From: Hyparrhenia diplandra
Taxonomy: Eukaryota > Streptophyta > Magnoliopsida > Poales > Poaceae
Reading direction: 5' to 3'
NCBI GenBank assembly: GCA_015847255.1
Contig: JADLZK010000260.1
Location: 124,001 to 188,000, forward strand
DNA: 64,000 bases
Below, in pieces: positions 34,959 through 47,613 of this stretch (position 1 is its first letter; each line of letters begins with the position of its first letter). A program made the position numbers and the translations under genes. Below the pieces are notes generated by a model. It was not told where the DNA came from, did not search any database, and saw only the letters and a program-made list of their open reading frames with translations.

Positions 34959-37900
34959 TCATGATTTGGTCTTGAAGGGAACGTAATGTTTGAGCGACTG
35001 GGTGACTCCCTCGATGGACGCGACCGCCGAGGCGAGCGACACCAGGAAGCACAGGAAGCTGAGCAGCTGCAGCGCCACCCACCTGGTGGTGTACTTGTGT
35101 ATCCGCCGCTGCCGGATGTACATCTCCACTGGGTAGTAGACGGTGAGCGGCCAGAACCCGATGGCGCCGAGGAAGCCCAGGATGTCGTTGAAGAAGGGCA
35201 TGATGATGGCCAGCACCGTGCTCACCACCACGAACGCCGTCCTCCACGTCAGCCTGAGCAGGTTGAGGTTGAACCTGCCGGCCACGAGTGGGTGCTCGCG
35301 CGTGACGAACTTGGCGTTCGGCCAGCGCTTGGCGGCGGCCGTCTCCAAGGCCGCGAAGATGGGCTGGGAGAACACCTGGTACGCGCCAACCAGGTGCACC
35401 ACGATGCAGACGTTGGCAAAGTCGATCAGCCAGTAGGGCTCGTAGAAGCCGAACCCGGTCAGGATGTTCCCTGGCGCCGCGTTCCCGAACGCCGAGTACC
35501 CAAGGCAGCCAGAAAGCATGTAGAACGCCGTGGTGGTCGTCACGCCCAACAGGGTTGCCTTCTTCATCGTCTTGTTCTCGGCTGGAGGAGACTTCACCGT
35601 GTCCTGAAATTTCAGTTCAGAGTTAGTGACTGACGACCGATCTTCAGAATGCTAAATTCTGAACATACACTTCGTATATGCAGTGCTAGTGCTTACTTGG
35701 ATTTCAATGAGAATCATGGAGTAGGAGTAAGCAAATGCGATGTTGCCAAGAGCTTGAAGCGCGAGCCAGACCTTCTGGGCTGAATCGACGTCGACTCCAA
35801 TCTCAGTGCCAGTCAGAGTTGACTTACCAGTACGGCCTGTGACAAGATGTACATTACACAACACAATGTGGCATCAGAGATTGAGAATAATCAGAAGACC
35901 TTAATCGTATTGCTGTGTCAGATATTCATAGAGTCTATAGGCTTGTGGATAGTTCACCTGAAATAGTCCGCGCCAGCGAGAGGCCGACAGCGATGGTTGA
36001 ATAAGAGAACGACATGATGGCGGCGACGATGGACAGCCACGAAAGGTCACTGAAGTTAGGAAGCTGAGAGAAGAAGATCTGAACGATCCCAAATACAACC
36101 ATGTACATGGTATCGTAGGTGCTGCAGTCGGCGTCGTGGCCCTTTTTGTGGAAGCAGTTAGCCTTGTGCACGGCCCTGCTCATCATCATTCAGCATTTCA
36201 GCCAATAGATATCTCAACCGACGATGAGACTGAATCTACGAAAACATCACTATTAAATGAGCCTATTTCAAGAACTACTTACGCTGCGCTGATGGACGCT
36301 GTAATTGTATACCCAACGGCAGTTCCAACCAAGTTGACATACTGGAAAACACCACAGGACAAGACTTGCCATCGACCTGCATTATATGCGACATGCATCA
36401 TCTTCAGTGACGAAATTCAGAAAAACGTATCATTGGTTTGTCTGAGATGACGAGAGCACAAATAAGTACCCAGGTATGCGGCGACAGCGTCCATGTAGGT
36501 GTAGTTCCTCTTGCCATTGACCTGATCGCCGCTGCGGTAGCAGTCAGCGAGAAGGCTGGAGGTGTAGTACGTGATGAAGGCAAAGATCATCAGGGTGATC
36601 GGCCCGACGACCCAGCCCAGCTGTGCAGTCGACCAGGCGAGGGAGAGCACACCGGAGCCGATGACCGCTGTGATGATGTGCGCGCTTGCTGTCCATACCG
36701 TTCCTGAAACAATTACAATCATAAACGATTTGAATTGTTAGAGCTAAGTTTTCTTCATTATTTCAGAAGGTTATTTCTTCCAATAAATAAAAATAATCAA
36801 AAAAAGCTTCACACTTGATCACAGAAACAACATTTCATAAGAAATGTTACTGAATTAATATCATATCCATGCATCTTCAATCATGTGTAGCATCATGTTA
36901 CTCACTGTCTCCCTCCCTTTTAGAACCAACAAGGCACAATTTTGCACTATCGTCCTAGACTCTAAGTTTACTTATATTTACTTATTTACACTTAGGATAA
37001 ACAAGCTATAGTATTTGACCTGCTACCTAAAACCAAAATCGAGAGGCACATTCCATTGACCCATGTCCCTGTTACATAGTTCCATGGTCAGACGGTCACC
37101 AAAGGGACAGAGACAAAGTCCAAAGGAATCACTGAACCCCGGAGATAAATGACACCCTTGCACTGCCCCACAGCCGCATAATTCAGCGACACAAAGGCAG
37201 AAACAACATTTCATAAGAAATGTTACTGAATTAATATCATATCCATGCATCTTCAATCATGTGTAGCATCATGTTACTCACTGTCTCCCTCCCTTTTAGA
37301 ACCAACAAGGCACAATTTTGCACTATCGTCCTAGACTCTAAGTTTACTTATATTTACTTATTTACACTTAGGATAAACAAGCTATAGTATTTGACCTGCT
37401 ACCTAAAACCAAAATCAGAGGCACATTCCATTGACCCATGTCCCTGTTACATAGTTCCATGGTCAGACGGTCACCAAAGGGACAGAGACAAAGTCCAAAG
37501 GAATCACTGAACCCCGGAGATAAATGACACCCTTTTGCGTGCCCCCTTGGTCAACAAGGCCCCCAGATTTGCGTTGGTCCGGTGTGCTAAAATCGCTGAC
37601 TACTGCTGTCCTCGCTCGGAGATTGCCGGCGCACAAAAGGCTCTCCTATTACTATCTCGTCCAGTAGCATGTGCTGCCTCTATCTTAATTCTTAAATAGT
37701 ATGTTCATCTCACATTCCAAAACAAAAAAGTTTAACTAATTTTATAAAAAGCAATACCATTTATGTCACTAATAGATTAATTAGTGAAAAAATAGTCTAC
37801 CAGATCAACTCATGCTAACTTACTGAAACGAGACATAACAAGCAAACATACAGTAAAAATTAATTCCTCGATGAGCAAACAATGTCAGATGTTCTATCCT

Positions 37901-40334
37901 TCTTCAGAAAAGGAGCAACACTGCTTAACCAAAACAGAGGGAGGGGAAGGGTATTTCGTGCAGATCAATACACAAAAAATAGATTTAGAGCAAAGAAGTA
38001 TTTATAGGGGTGCGCCAAAAAAAGTCAGAGACGGCAGGCCTACGGCACATACACCCTCCGTCCCAAAAGAATGACGTTTTTGACTTTTAGATATCGTGTT
38101 TGACCATCCGTCTTATTCAAAAAAAAAGTTATATAAATATGATTTATTTTGTTATGACTTATTTTATCATTGAAGATACTTTAGTATTGATTTATTTATT
38201 TTGTAATTTGTATAAATTTTTTGAATAAGACAGACAATCAACACGAATTCGAAAGTCAAAAGTGTCATTTTTTTGGGACGGAGGGAGTATATTCTGTGCA
38301 TTGGTGTGCTCATCGCCGCAGTTGACAGACTCTGCCTGGAATCTGGACATCTCCTCCTCACCTAGTAGCTCCCGTCAAAAAGGTGCAGCCATATGAACAC
38401 CCTCATTGTTTTTTTGAAAATGGAACACCCTCATTGTCAAAGCACATATTGTGCACTCAACAAACTCTGCTGAATGCTGACCCAAAAAAATCCTAGCAAT
38501 ATGTTTCTTTTTGTTTTCCATGTGATGAAGCAAACATTATAAAGTAGTATGAGTGAAAGAAAAACAAGAGAGAGAGAGAGAGAAGAAGCCAAGACTTGTG
38601 TCACTGAAATTTTTAGTTTGGTTTTGCGTCAAGGACACAGATTCTGCTCAAAAGGAACCAGGCCACGAAGATCAGACAAAAATGGAACTTTCAGTCAAGA
38701 ATAATTATTAGTTGAAAATAGGACCCTGCCATAGAAATGCAAGGTGATTGTCACGCATACAAGTCATAATCCAAGAGGGGCCGATGCAAGTGCTAAACTT
38801 TGGGGGTCAAAAAGCACTGCAACTTTTTGCCCAACATGTGAACAAGGAATCTATAAAGTGAGGAAACAATCAGAAAGTCACATGCGTGTAGTTCCATATT
38901 CATATTAGGACACACAAGGACGCAGCTGAAACGTGTACACAGGCCAATTCGCTTTTTTAAGGACAGGCACCTTTGATTTTGACGTATATATAACCAGTCT
39001 AGACTCTAATGTAATACCACTTAATATTAATTAACTCCACAAGGATAGGGCAGGCTCTTAATTAAATATAGCTACATGTGTAATTAACTGATTCAATTAT
39101 GCATTCAATGATCAATGTTTTCTATAGGAGATGGTCTAACAAATAGATAATTTTTCTTTTACAGAAATAGATAGATAATCCAGATTCTATAAAACTAGAT
39201 ATATATCCAAATAAGTTACCAACTTATCACTGGTTTCTAAGCTACTTGTGTTGGCTGTAGCTACAGCTGCAGCGTAGCAGTAGCAATACCGATGGAGCAT
39301 TATGACAAGGCGACCAGTGACCACTGTATGGCACATGGCATTTGACCTGGGTCTTCGCTGGACCAACGCGCGACGACCCATCCCATCCATCCCATTGCCA
39401 TCCCCGCCAGGCGGTCGTCGCCACAGGCACAGGCGGGCGTCTTCCTCCTCGCTTCCGGTTCCGGGTGCGCAATAAGACAAACACGATCGGAGCTAATCAG
39501 GCAGGTTGCTGGCATCGATCCCCTAGCAGTCGCAGTCCCCAATGGTTGGGCGGTGCACGTCAGTCGATCAAGGACAGACAGGGATAGGATAGGATACTAC
39601 TACTACAAGACCTGGCGCCTAGTGCGTAAGCCGGGCAAACTGTTGCTTCTCCTTCCTTGCGTACGGCGATGCCACCGAAACTTGAAGCCGTATGGCAGAT
39701 GATACTTGCTATTACTACTATGATTACAGTTGAGGCTGGTGTTGTTGTAACAAGGCATGAGAGATTTTGCTAATCAAAGAGAGGAAAGGGAGGATTCTTT
39801 GTCAGAAAAAGAAAGAGTGCGTGGCCCTCCTCACACTCACGGTGAGAAAGAAAGCAAAGGAAATTGTATCTAGCCAAGAATATTCTTCATCATCAGAGTT
39901 AGAATGGCGTTGTGAAGAATTTGGATATTTTATTTATATATATATATATATATAAATATATACCTGACTAAATTCGCCCCTGAAAATCGTCCCCGACCGA
40001 GCGCTCCAGCGCAAACAACGGTTTACTTGGACCATGTTACCAATGGCTAAGCCGTCCGAACAGACGCCGGCCGGACTCCCGGCCCAAAGGCAGAAAACGA
40101 AAACGGAGCGGCACACAGACAGAAGAGAAGACACGGCGGCGGCGGCGGCGGCGGCGGCGCTAAACCGCTAAACACATGGGGCGCGTGGTTGGATCACTTA
40201 CCGGTGCGCTTCTTCCTGCCGTCGTCGTCGAGCTCCCGCCGCTGCCGCCGGCACCTGATCCGTTCGGCTGCTGAGAGTAGTAGTTCGCTCCTCCGTTGGC
40301 GCCGGCGCCGGCGCCGGAGCCGCGCCGCCGCCAT
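34959..40334 (-). CDS. AAP: Amino acid permease gene 3 (AAP-C, AAP3-like)
   Basis: AAP-family amino acid/H+ symporter, about 487 residues as predicted. Exons: 40202-40334, 36470-36703, 36283-36376, 35958-36175, 35697-35836, 34959-35603, all with matching phases and the same intron positions as AAP-B. Landmarks are DDDGRKKRTG, GTVWTASAHIITAVIGSGVL, GKRNYTYMDAV, CGVFQYVNLVGTA, HKANCFHKKGHDADC, GVDVDSAQKVW, SPPAENKTMKKATL, VTREHP and the terminal LKHYVPFKTKS. The VFQYVNLVGTA and KKGHDADC segments resemble AAP3-type permeases and separate it from AAP-A and AAP-B. The only ATG in frame with DDDGRKKRTG gives an unusual Arg-rich N-terminus. Other frames of the same exon read like a normal AAP start (MTQDLDGGG, then NYYSQQPNGSGAGG), so exon 1 may hold two indels. 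Everything after exon 1 is intact. Confidence 0.9.
36822..37534. repeat. Tandem duplication, 376-bp period, in intron 1 of AAP-C
   Basis: 36822-37159 and 37198-37534 are nearly identical over about 337 bp. I see one single-base deletion (AAAATCGAGAGG versus AAAATCAGAGG) and no other clear difference. A 38-bp spacer separates the copies. Such identity in an intron implies a very recent event. Confidence 0.93.
38052..38287. mobile_element. Stowaway MITE in intron 1 of AAP-C
   Basis: Inverted ends: CACCCTCCGTCCCAAAAGAA on the left and, on the other strand, CTCCCTCCGTCCCAAAAAAA on the right, extending through AATGACG...TTTGACTTTT. It is flanked by TA on both sides. 236 bp, non-coding. Confidence 0.9.
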
Positions 40335-40474
40335 CCAGGTCCTGCGTCATCTCCGCGGCCGCAGCTGGAGCGGTTGTGGGATTTTTTTGTGAGTTGCGAA
40401 CAACTCGAATCGAAGAGAGAAAGAATCAAAGAAACCCGTTCGATCGGTTCGAGTTGGGAGGGCGCCGCGCCAGA

Positions 40475-40482
40475 TTTTATAC
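40475..40482 (-). promoter_or_regulatory. TATA box of AAP-C
   Basis: On the minus strand GTATAAAA lies about 140 bp upstream of the predicted AAP-C start codon, in GC-rich promoter sequence. Confidence 0.5.
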
Positions 40483-43400
40483 ACGCGGCGGGGGTAGACT
40501 AGGGGCCGCGGCACAGCTGAGTTCGAGCCAGATTTGAAGAAAAAAAAGGTGTTAAAACGTGTGCCTGCCCGCGGCACGGACTCGGAAGCACTGGCTTGGG
40601 TCTCGGCTGTGGGGCCGTACCAACTACATTGCGGTCAACGTGCGTGGGGAGTCAAACTACGGCTGGAATTAGGAAATGTGTACTGGTGCTAGATTACATA
40701 GAGCAGCCAAAGAATTAATGTCACTTTGTTGAATGCACTATACTGTACTATAAGTTTGGATTATGGACTTTTCATGTAATCTTCGGTCTAGATTAAAACA
40801 GACCACGGAATCTTAAGAGGCGGTTCTCTTTTGACATGACTTTCTCTAAGGGCTATTTTCAATAGTCCTAGATAGATTAAGCTAACCGTATCTGAAGATG
40901 TATAAACAGGCGGCAATCAAGCTATGTGCGTTCCGCATGTGATTAGAAGCTATTTATTTTTTAAAAAGGCGGGGGATTTCGTGGAAACAGGCTTTTATAC
41001 CACTGAACAATGGTAGCGGTACGGTTCACAAGATTCATTTCTTTCACTCCTAAATGAACGTGCAAATAGAGAAACTATGATTTTTCTATGGGCTTATCTC
41101 TTTCCTCCACGTAGGATAGGCTGCCCAAATAGGGCCATTTTGGTTTATGACTAAACTGAAAATAGGCCAGATGGGAGTGACTAGTGTAGACCATTGCAAC
41201 ATAACATGGTCTTGTTAAAAGTTCGCTATCTTCGGAGGCGGTTGGATTAAGAGAACCGTATCTGAAGATGCATCTTTAGAGGCGGTCACGAAGCTATAGT
41301 GCCCCCGCACGTGATTAGAAGCAGCCCTCTGTTGGACGAGGTTGGGGACTTCGCTGAAAAGTTCTTCTATACCATTGAACAATGGTAGCGGTACGGATCA
41401 CAAGATTCCTTTTTTTCACTCCTAAATAAATATGAAATCGGGCGAAACTATGATTTGTGGCTCCATGGGCACTGTAGTGTTGAGCCAGAGCTAGAGAGAG
41501 GCTAGCGAAATAGGGCCATTTTGATTTTATGACTAAATCATGAATTGGCTAGGATGAGAGCATGGGTAGTGTAGACCTGGCTCCAGCAACACAACATGGT
41601 CAACGGCCCTGCTTTTGAGATGAGAATTTGTTTGGTTGGCCGCTTGACTTCCAGGCTCCATTTATCGGAGCCAAAATTAAATGTGTTTGGCTACGGATCA
41701 AAAAACGGCTGTGTGAACTCACCACTAGCTGGTGATCGGTAGGCTTACCAACAGTCACCTACACCTCCATACAAAGCATATGCATACGCCTTGACTCTCG
41801 ACATGCTCACCTCTCACCGCCTGCTCCTATTAATGCCAATGTTCATCCTGACTGGCCTACCCAGCCCATGGCTAGAAAACCAAACAGACCCATAATCCCT
41901 TCATTTCAATTTTCAGAGGTTGTTATGCTAGGGATTAAGCCAGGACCTAAGTCAATTCAAGATTCCATGACACTATGTAAGACGGTCTAGAAGACAACAA
42001 TACAGTTTGTCCTCGATCGGAGATCGGTAATAATAGTGTGTGGCATGTATTGTCCCATATAAAGGGGATAAAGGCATCAACATCACTAACGAACGAGCGC
42101 TCTAATACAGCAAGGCTCGTTGAGTGAGATAGATAAGACACAAACTTTGTTAAACAAAACAAAACAAAAAAGAAAAAAAAAAAAGGCATGGAGCAACTCT
42201 ACTCTCCGTTGGGCGGGTTCCAATTATTGAAGGATCTCGGATCGGAGTAGCAAGTTGCATCACGGCGATTGATTCGTCGCATCGAGTGGGATGTGGATCT
42301 CGCCAGGTGGCTATAGCCTACAGGATGATGACGAGGAGCCCGCTGCATGTAACACATGTTTTAGGCAAGTTCACTCAAGGAGCTACTTAATAAATAAATA
42401 AATAAAATCATTTAGAGAAAATGGTAGTTGACTTTAAAGGATAACAGTTCCAACGAACGAAAGAATAATTATGCTAAACTATGAGCATGTATATTTATTT
42501 AGTCGAATCAGAAATTTAAATCCAAATAGACATGTTTTATTCTATTGAACCTTATTAATGACTGAAATTCTTAGCTTCCATAATACTATACCGGTGGGAG
42601 CGCCAGCGCATTTGAAGTGGGAGTCTTTGCTAGGAGTACCTCCTTTTGTTTATTATGTAGGAGTACCAAATTAATAATTGTGGTAATAAACAAAACTTTC
42701 AACAATCAACAGGTGGTCCTCAAATTCGCATACGTACGTACGTAGTACCTAAACAAATGTGTATCGTCACAAAACCAAACGTACAGATCACTTCACTGGA
42801 ATACTTAAATTTTTCGTGGCATGGCGAGCGCGGCTTTCATACGGGCATTATTCTCTGGCGCTAACTAATCTAAGAAAGAAAGCTCCAAAAGAACAGGACA
42901 AATGTCCAATGCCCAAACAATGAGATCCACATGACGCGACGTGCACGCGGACTGGCATAATATATATTGAAGCCGATCTTTTACAGCTTTCTGTATTTCG
43001 AGGGTTTGTACCGTGGAAACGTATCTGGTGCACACCAACCTCATTGTGCCGCTTTACGCGTTTGATGAACAAAGCTTAAGAAACGCAATGCAACGATTGA
43101 ATAATGTAAGATACTCAGCTGCGCGCTTTACGCGTTTGTTCCCTTTCACATGTGGTCTCTTTGGACTCTTGTTTCTATTTTATTGTGGAGTAGATCGAGT
43201 TATATTCCAACACAACGGTCAACATATATGCATGCCAGTTGCAAAAAGAAATTGTAGTCTGTCGTCATATTCCAACACAAATACAGGCGTATACGAATTG
43301 AAGTGCGTGCAAAGGAAATACAACTCCAACTACTACTACCACCATTGAATACTGGATTGCTGTCGTCTTTGCTGATGACAACAATATGCTTTTTTTTTGA

Positions 43401-44387
43401 CAAATATGCACCCTTCAGTCAAGATCGATATAGCAGGTAGGTCTAAAAAGAATGTTAACAGGAGGCCAGGGCCAGCTACCAGTTCTACTTAAATCTCCAA
43501 CCTATTTTGTTTTATTTGTGACGACAAACTAATTAATGACACATTTGGAGATGGTAAGATTGGGTTGATGATGGGAAGAAACATAACACTGTATATAAGT
43601 CTGCAACAGTTCCCATCGAACTATTTCAACATGTCTACGAAATATAGAAAATGTTGATGGTCAGTGTCCCAAAAAAAAGTTTACAGCTTTATTTACATAA
43701 AAGAACAGTTGAAATTCTTTTTAATGATGAGTTGAAACAAGCGGTTGAACTTGCATAACCTCTGTTAGGTCCTTGAATTCGGATTTTTTTTTTTTTTTTG
43801 AGCATCCTCTGTTAGGTGTTAACCTTGTACTAACTGAGGTAATTAGAATTTTGTACACAAATGTAAGCTGATGAAGTTGGCTGAACGTTTGGTACAGTTT
43901 ACAGCATTTTTATTTACATAAAATTCCTTCTTAAGTGCCATTTTCGTCAGTGTCCTTGAATTCGGATGGATGTGTGACAGGATTTGGTGAGAAATCAAAT
44001 TGAAAAAACCACAGGAAAGTGGAAACGCTATCATTTCACAATGACGTTGAGGCTCTTCTTGATTGCTTAAATTGGCACCTCTGATGGTGAATGGTGACGG
44101 ATGAAACCTGAAATTTAGTATTCGAGGTAGAGGTACTGACCATGAATTATAGGAAACAAACATTTTGTTTTTCATTTTTTTAGGGGAAGGAACAAACATT
44201 TTGTGAAATGAAACAATGGAGCCTCGGTTACGTGGGCCGAAAATCCCGGAAGATGTTTGATGGGAAAGTAGTTGTAGTTTGAATAGAACTAGAATTTGGC
44301 CCATCTAGATGATTAAATTCATGGGCTTGGACTTCTCCCAGCCCTCGCCTCGCAGAACCGCAGCTCGCATCTCTCCCCTTTCCCCCC
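40483..44387. other. Intergenic between AAP-C and the RIT1-like gene
   Basis: This stretch holds a diverged direct duplication (40884-41560), an A-rich tract at 42150-42184, a GTAC-rich patch at 42730-42750 and a short poly-T insertion near 43783-43800 flanked by CCTCTGTTAGGT repeats. No gene was recognised. Confidence 0.4.
40884..41560. repeat. Diverged direct duplication (period ~370 bp)
   Basis: AACCGTATCTGAAGATG recurs at 40884 and 41254, and GAACAATGGTAGCGGTACGG with its flanks recurs about 360 bp apart, as does the GGGCCATTTTG block. The copies differ by many substitutions and indels, so this is old. Confidence 0.7.
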
Positions 44388-47300
44388 ATGGCCGCGGCGG
44401 CGCCGGAGGCTGCGGCCGACGTTGCGCCGCTCAGCGTCTACAAGGCGGCACGGCGCATCAAGCGGCGGGCGAGCACGCTGTACAACGCGCTGCGGAGCGT
44501 GGCGGAGGACGCGGCCTTCGTGGCGGAGGTCGCGGCGCTGTGGCCCTCGCTGCCGCTGGTGGCCAACCTCCGCTGCGGCCTCTGGTACGCGCCGCCCCGT
44601 GCCTTCGCCGCCACCTGCTACTTCAAGTCCACGGATGGCCACGCCGGGAACTGGTCCTTCTCCACTGCCCGCCTCAACCTCCACCTCGCCCTCCTCGCTG
44701 GTGCGTGTTGCTTCTCTCTGCTTTGGCGTACCACATGTGTTTTTGGTCAATTTGGTGGCTCTTGCTCCCCGTACTGGAAATTTATTTTGCTGTGGGGTGC
44801 TTTCAACTCTACTACAATGATTTTTTATCCATCCATGAAATGAAATAATTTTTCAAAGACCAATAGTAAATTGCAAAGTTATATTACTGTTATAGAATTT
44901 TAGGAACTTTAAATCTATAATTTAAGATTTATAAGTGTAGTTTCGTTTCCTCTTAGGCTGAGAAACTTAGCTTCATTGGTTTCTAAGATGAAAATGCAAA
45001 AGGCCTTAACTTTATGGGTTTTCTTTATACTCATACACAAATCTAAGTTAATACAAATATTCTAGTTAAACAATCCGGAGATTTGAGTCAATGTATTTAG
45101 AGATGATCTTTGCTTTGAGTGAATAGCACAAATATATACCTAAAGAATGCAAAAAGACTTTAATTTCTGAGTAATAGCTTGATTTAGTCTTAATTTATTT
45201 GTTTTGTTTCCTTTGAACAGGGGAGAGAGGAGGGTGCATAATAGTTGATTCAACAAGAAGAGGGAAACGATTCCCAGATAGCATGTCAAAGACCATACCT
45301 ATTTGGTGTTCTGTCCTGAACCGAGCGATTGAGAGGCATCGACTGCGTGCTATCCGCAAAAGTGTCGAAGTAAATTGTCAAGTGGTTGGTCATTCCTTTC
45401 TAATTCTAAGCCCTTCTATGATTTCGTATTGTGAACATGTCTCTTTTTGCTTACATATCCATAGGTTAAGCTTAACTTTAAGAGCAAATAATACAAAGAA
45501 TAAGTAGTTTACTAGTTAAGTAATGTTTCTAGTAATTTCGTTAACAAAGGCCAATAATATTGTCTTAGATAAAAATTATAGTACATTTTCTAGTAATTGA
45601 TGCTAGAATTATGCGGTGTCTATAACATAATCCTCATTATATTTCTATCGATTTTGTCTAAAGAATCATATGATTACTTTGTCCACTTCTTCTCATAATA
45701 TTTCTCCTTTCTTTGTAGACATCTACTGTAGTGAATGGAGATGCTGAAAATAACTCTGATTTATCTAATTGGGATAGCTCAGTGCACCTTCCGGTATGGG
45801 TTCTAGGCACTGAGAAAAATGCCATAGAAGAGCGTATTGATGAATGGACAGACCATTTTGAATCATGTGGTGCAGATATTCATTCTCTTGCAATAGGTTT
45901 GCAAAAACCACTACGTCCTTTATGGATCTCACAAAGGACACGTATATGGTTAAATGAAGTGCCAGAGCTTGATTCATGGGATTTCACCCCTATTATTCTA
46001 ATTTCTGCATCTGCATCTGAAACAATTGCTACACATAGGATGTCTTCAGAATTTAGTTGGCACTATATTCCTGGAGCAGGAGATGATGAAGAGAGTTGGG
46101 CACGTGGTCTAACTCCTACCTTATTCTAGAAGCATTCATATGACCTTCTTGATGTTGGTCCAGATCATTGTAACCAGTTAGTTGCAGATATTGTTGAAAA
46201 AGATAGGGTTTATCGTTCACAGAGAGGTGAACATTGTCCTCAAATTACATCTAAGTCTATAAAGAACCTTGATGGTGCCAAATGTAATAATGATCAGATA
46301 AGCGAGATGTGGACTATGAACTTGATCCTACCAGTACATTGGACACACAATGTTCTAATAATGGTCTTCCACTCTTTTTGGATTGGAACATCGAATCTTG
46401 CAAGTATCATCTACTTTCCAAGGTATGATAATTAATTGGGCACTTGCAATTTTCTCATTCTTTTGTCTGTTATGTCAAAGATTGCAAATATATGTCTAGA
46501 AGATTACTCTTTTTATCTGCCACTCTTTGTAATTTTGTGGCAAACAAGTCACTTCCATATAATATTTTGTATTGAATTTAGTTATGCGAGGAAACGAAGC
46601 CTGCTATTTTGTTGTCAAAGAGCGTTCATATTTAATTCTCTATTTTCCTTATGGTAGTTATTTTTGTATGCCCTTTTGTGTTAGTTGGAGATGCCTTAGT
46701 GGGTGTGGACTGCATTTTGAACTGTGACAACACATCAAAGATATCTTCTAATTCATCAGAAAGTTCTTACCTTGAGCTATCTATTGTGGTAAGCACGCCT
46801 TTCTATGACCTTATGTGTTTTCACTTTATGTAAGGTTTCTTACATTACATCATGCTGATAATGTTGGTAGGGCTCAAAGGATGACCGATTTTCATTGATG
46901 AGAAGTCTTCCAAAAGCAGTTGACTTTGCAAAGAGGAATTTGATTGCTGGGAGAAAAATCCTTGTGTGCTGTCAAAATGGTAAGTTAACAAGGTTCACCT
47001 ACGAAAAAGAAACAATATTTCATCTATTTTTCTTGCATAGCAAATAAGAATATCATGTGATTTCTTGCATTTTTGTCCGTGGTCAATTGAGCTGTGATTT
47101 ATTGTTTTACTTCCCTTCAGGAGAAGATATAAGTGTTTGTGTGGCCTTGGCAATACTGGCCTTGTTATTCGATGATAACGGTAAGCATAATAATGTTGCT
47201 TCTCCTGCGAAACTACTACACAAGAATTTGATGCTCTTTCTAATTCTAATTTACATTAGTGCTTAAGATTATTAGTTCCTAGCTCCTGCAGATATACTTT

Positions 47301-47613
47301 TGTTATGCATGTCAATAAACACAATGATGCATGTTCTAGATTTGTTGATGAGTAGTCTCCGTCCTACTTTCTTGTATATGTGCTTTAAGTATGTCAAGTA
47401 TGGGCATCAGAATAAATAACTCGTTGTTTCTTTGAAGGATGCTTTGACTATGGAAATTATTTTGTCAAAAAAGATGTCACAAAGTTGGAGATGAGGAAGA
47501 GGTTGGTGTTCATCTGCAAATTTGTTGTAAATGCACGACCATCTAGAGGAAACTTGAAACAAGTGTATGGTTTCCTCAGCAGTCAAAAGGAACAACTGTC
47601 ATGTTTGACATAG
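44388..47613 (+). CDS. RIT1: RIT1-like initiator tRNA 2'-O-ribosylphosphate transferase, with internal stop and frameshift
   Basis: Family enzyme adds a ribosyl phosphate to A64 of initiator tRNA-Met, keeping it out of elongation. Exons: 44388-44700, 45221-45369, 45719-46422, about 46685-46788, 46871-46979, 47121-47180, 47438-47613. Family segments are clear: SVYKAARRIKRRASTLYNAL, LPLVANLRCGLWYAP, CYFKSTDGHAGNWSFSTARL, then GGCIIVDSTRRGKRFPDSMS, LRPLWISQRTRIWLNEVPEL, ILVCCQNGEDISVCVALAIL and RLVFICKFVVNARPSRGNLK. In exon 3 a conserved Trp codon is a TAG stop (46127-46129, after LTPTLF), and the frame later shifts near 46300 (to DVDYELDP). Exon 4 does not join in phase with exon 3. Either it is a decaying copy or sequence errors are present. 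As read, translation stops after about 290 residues. Confidence 0.85.
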
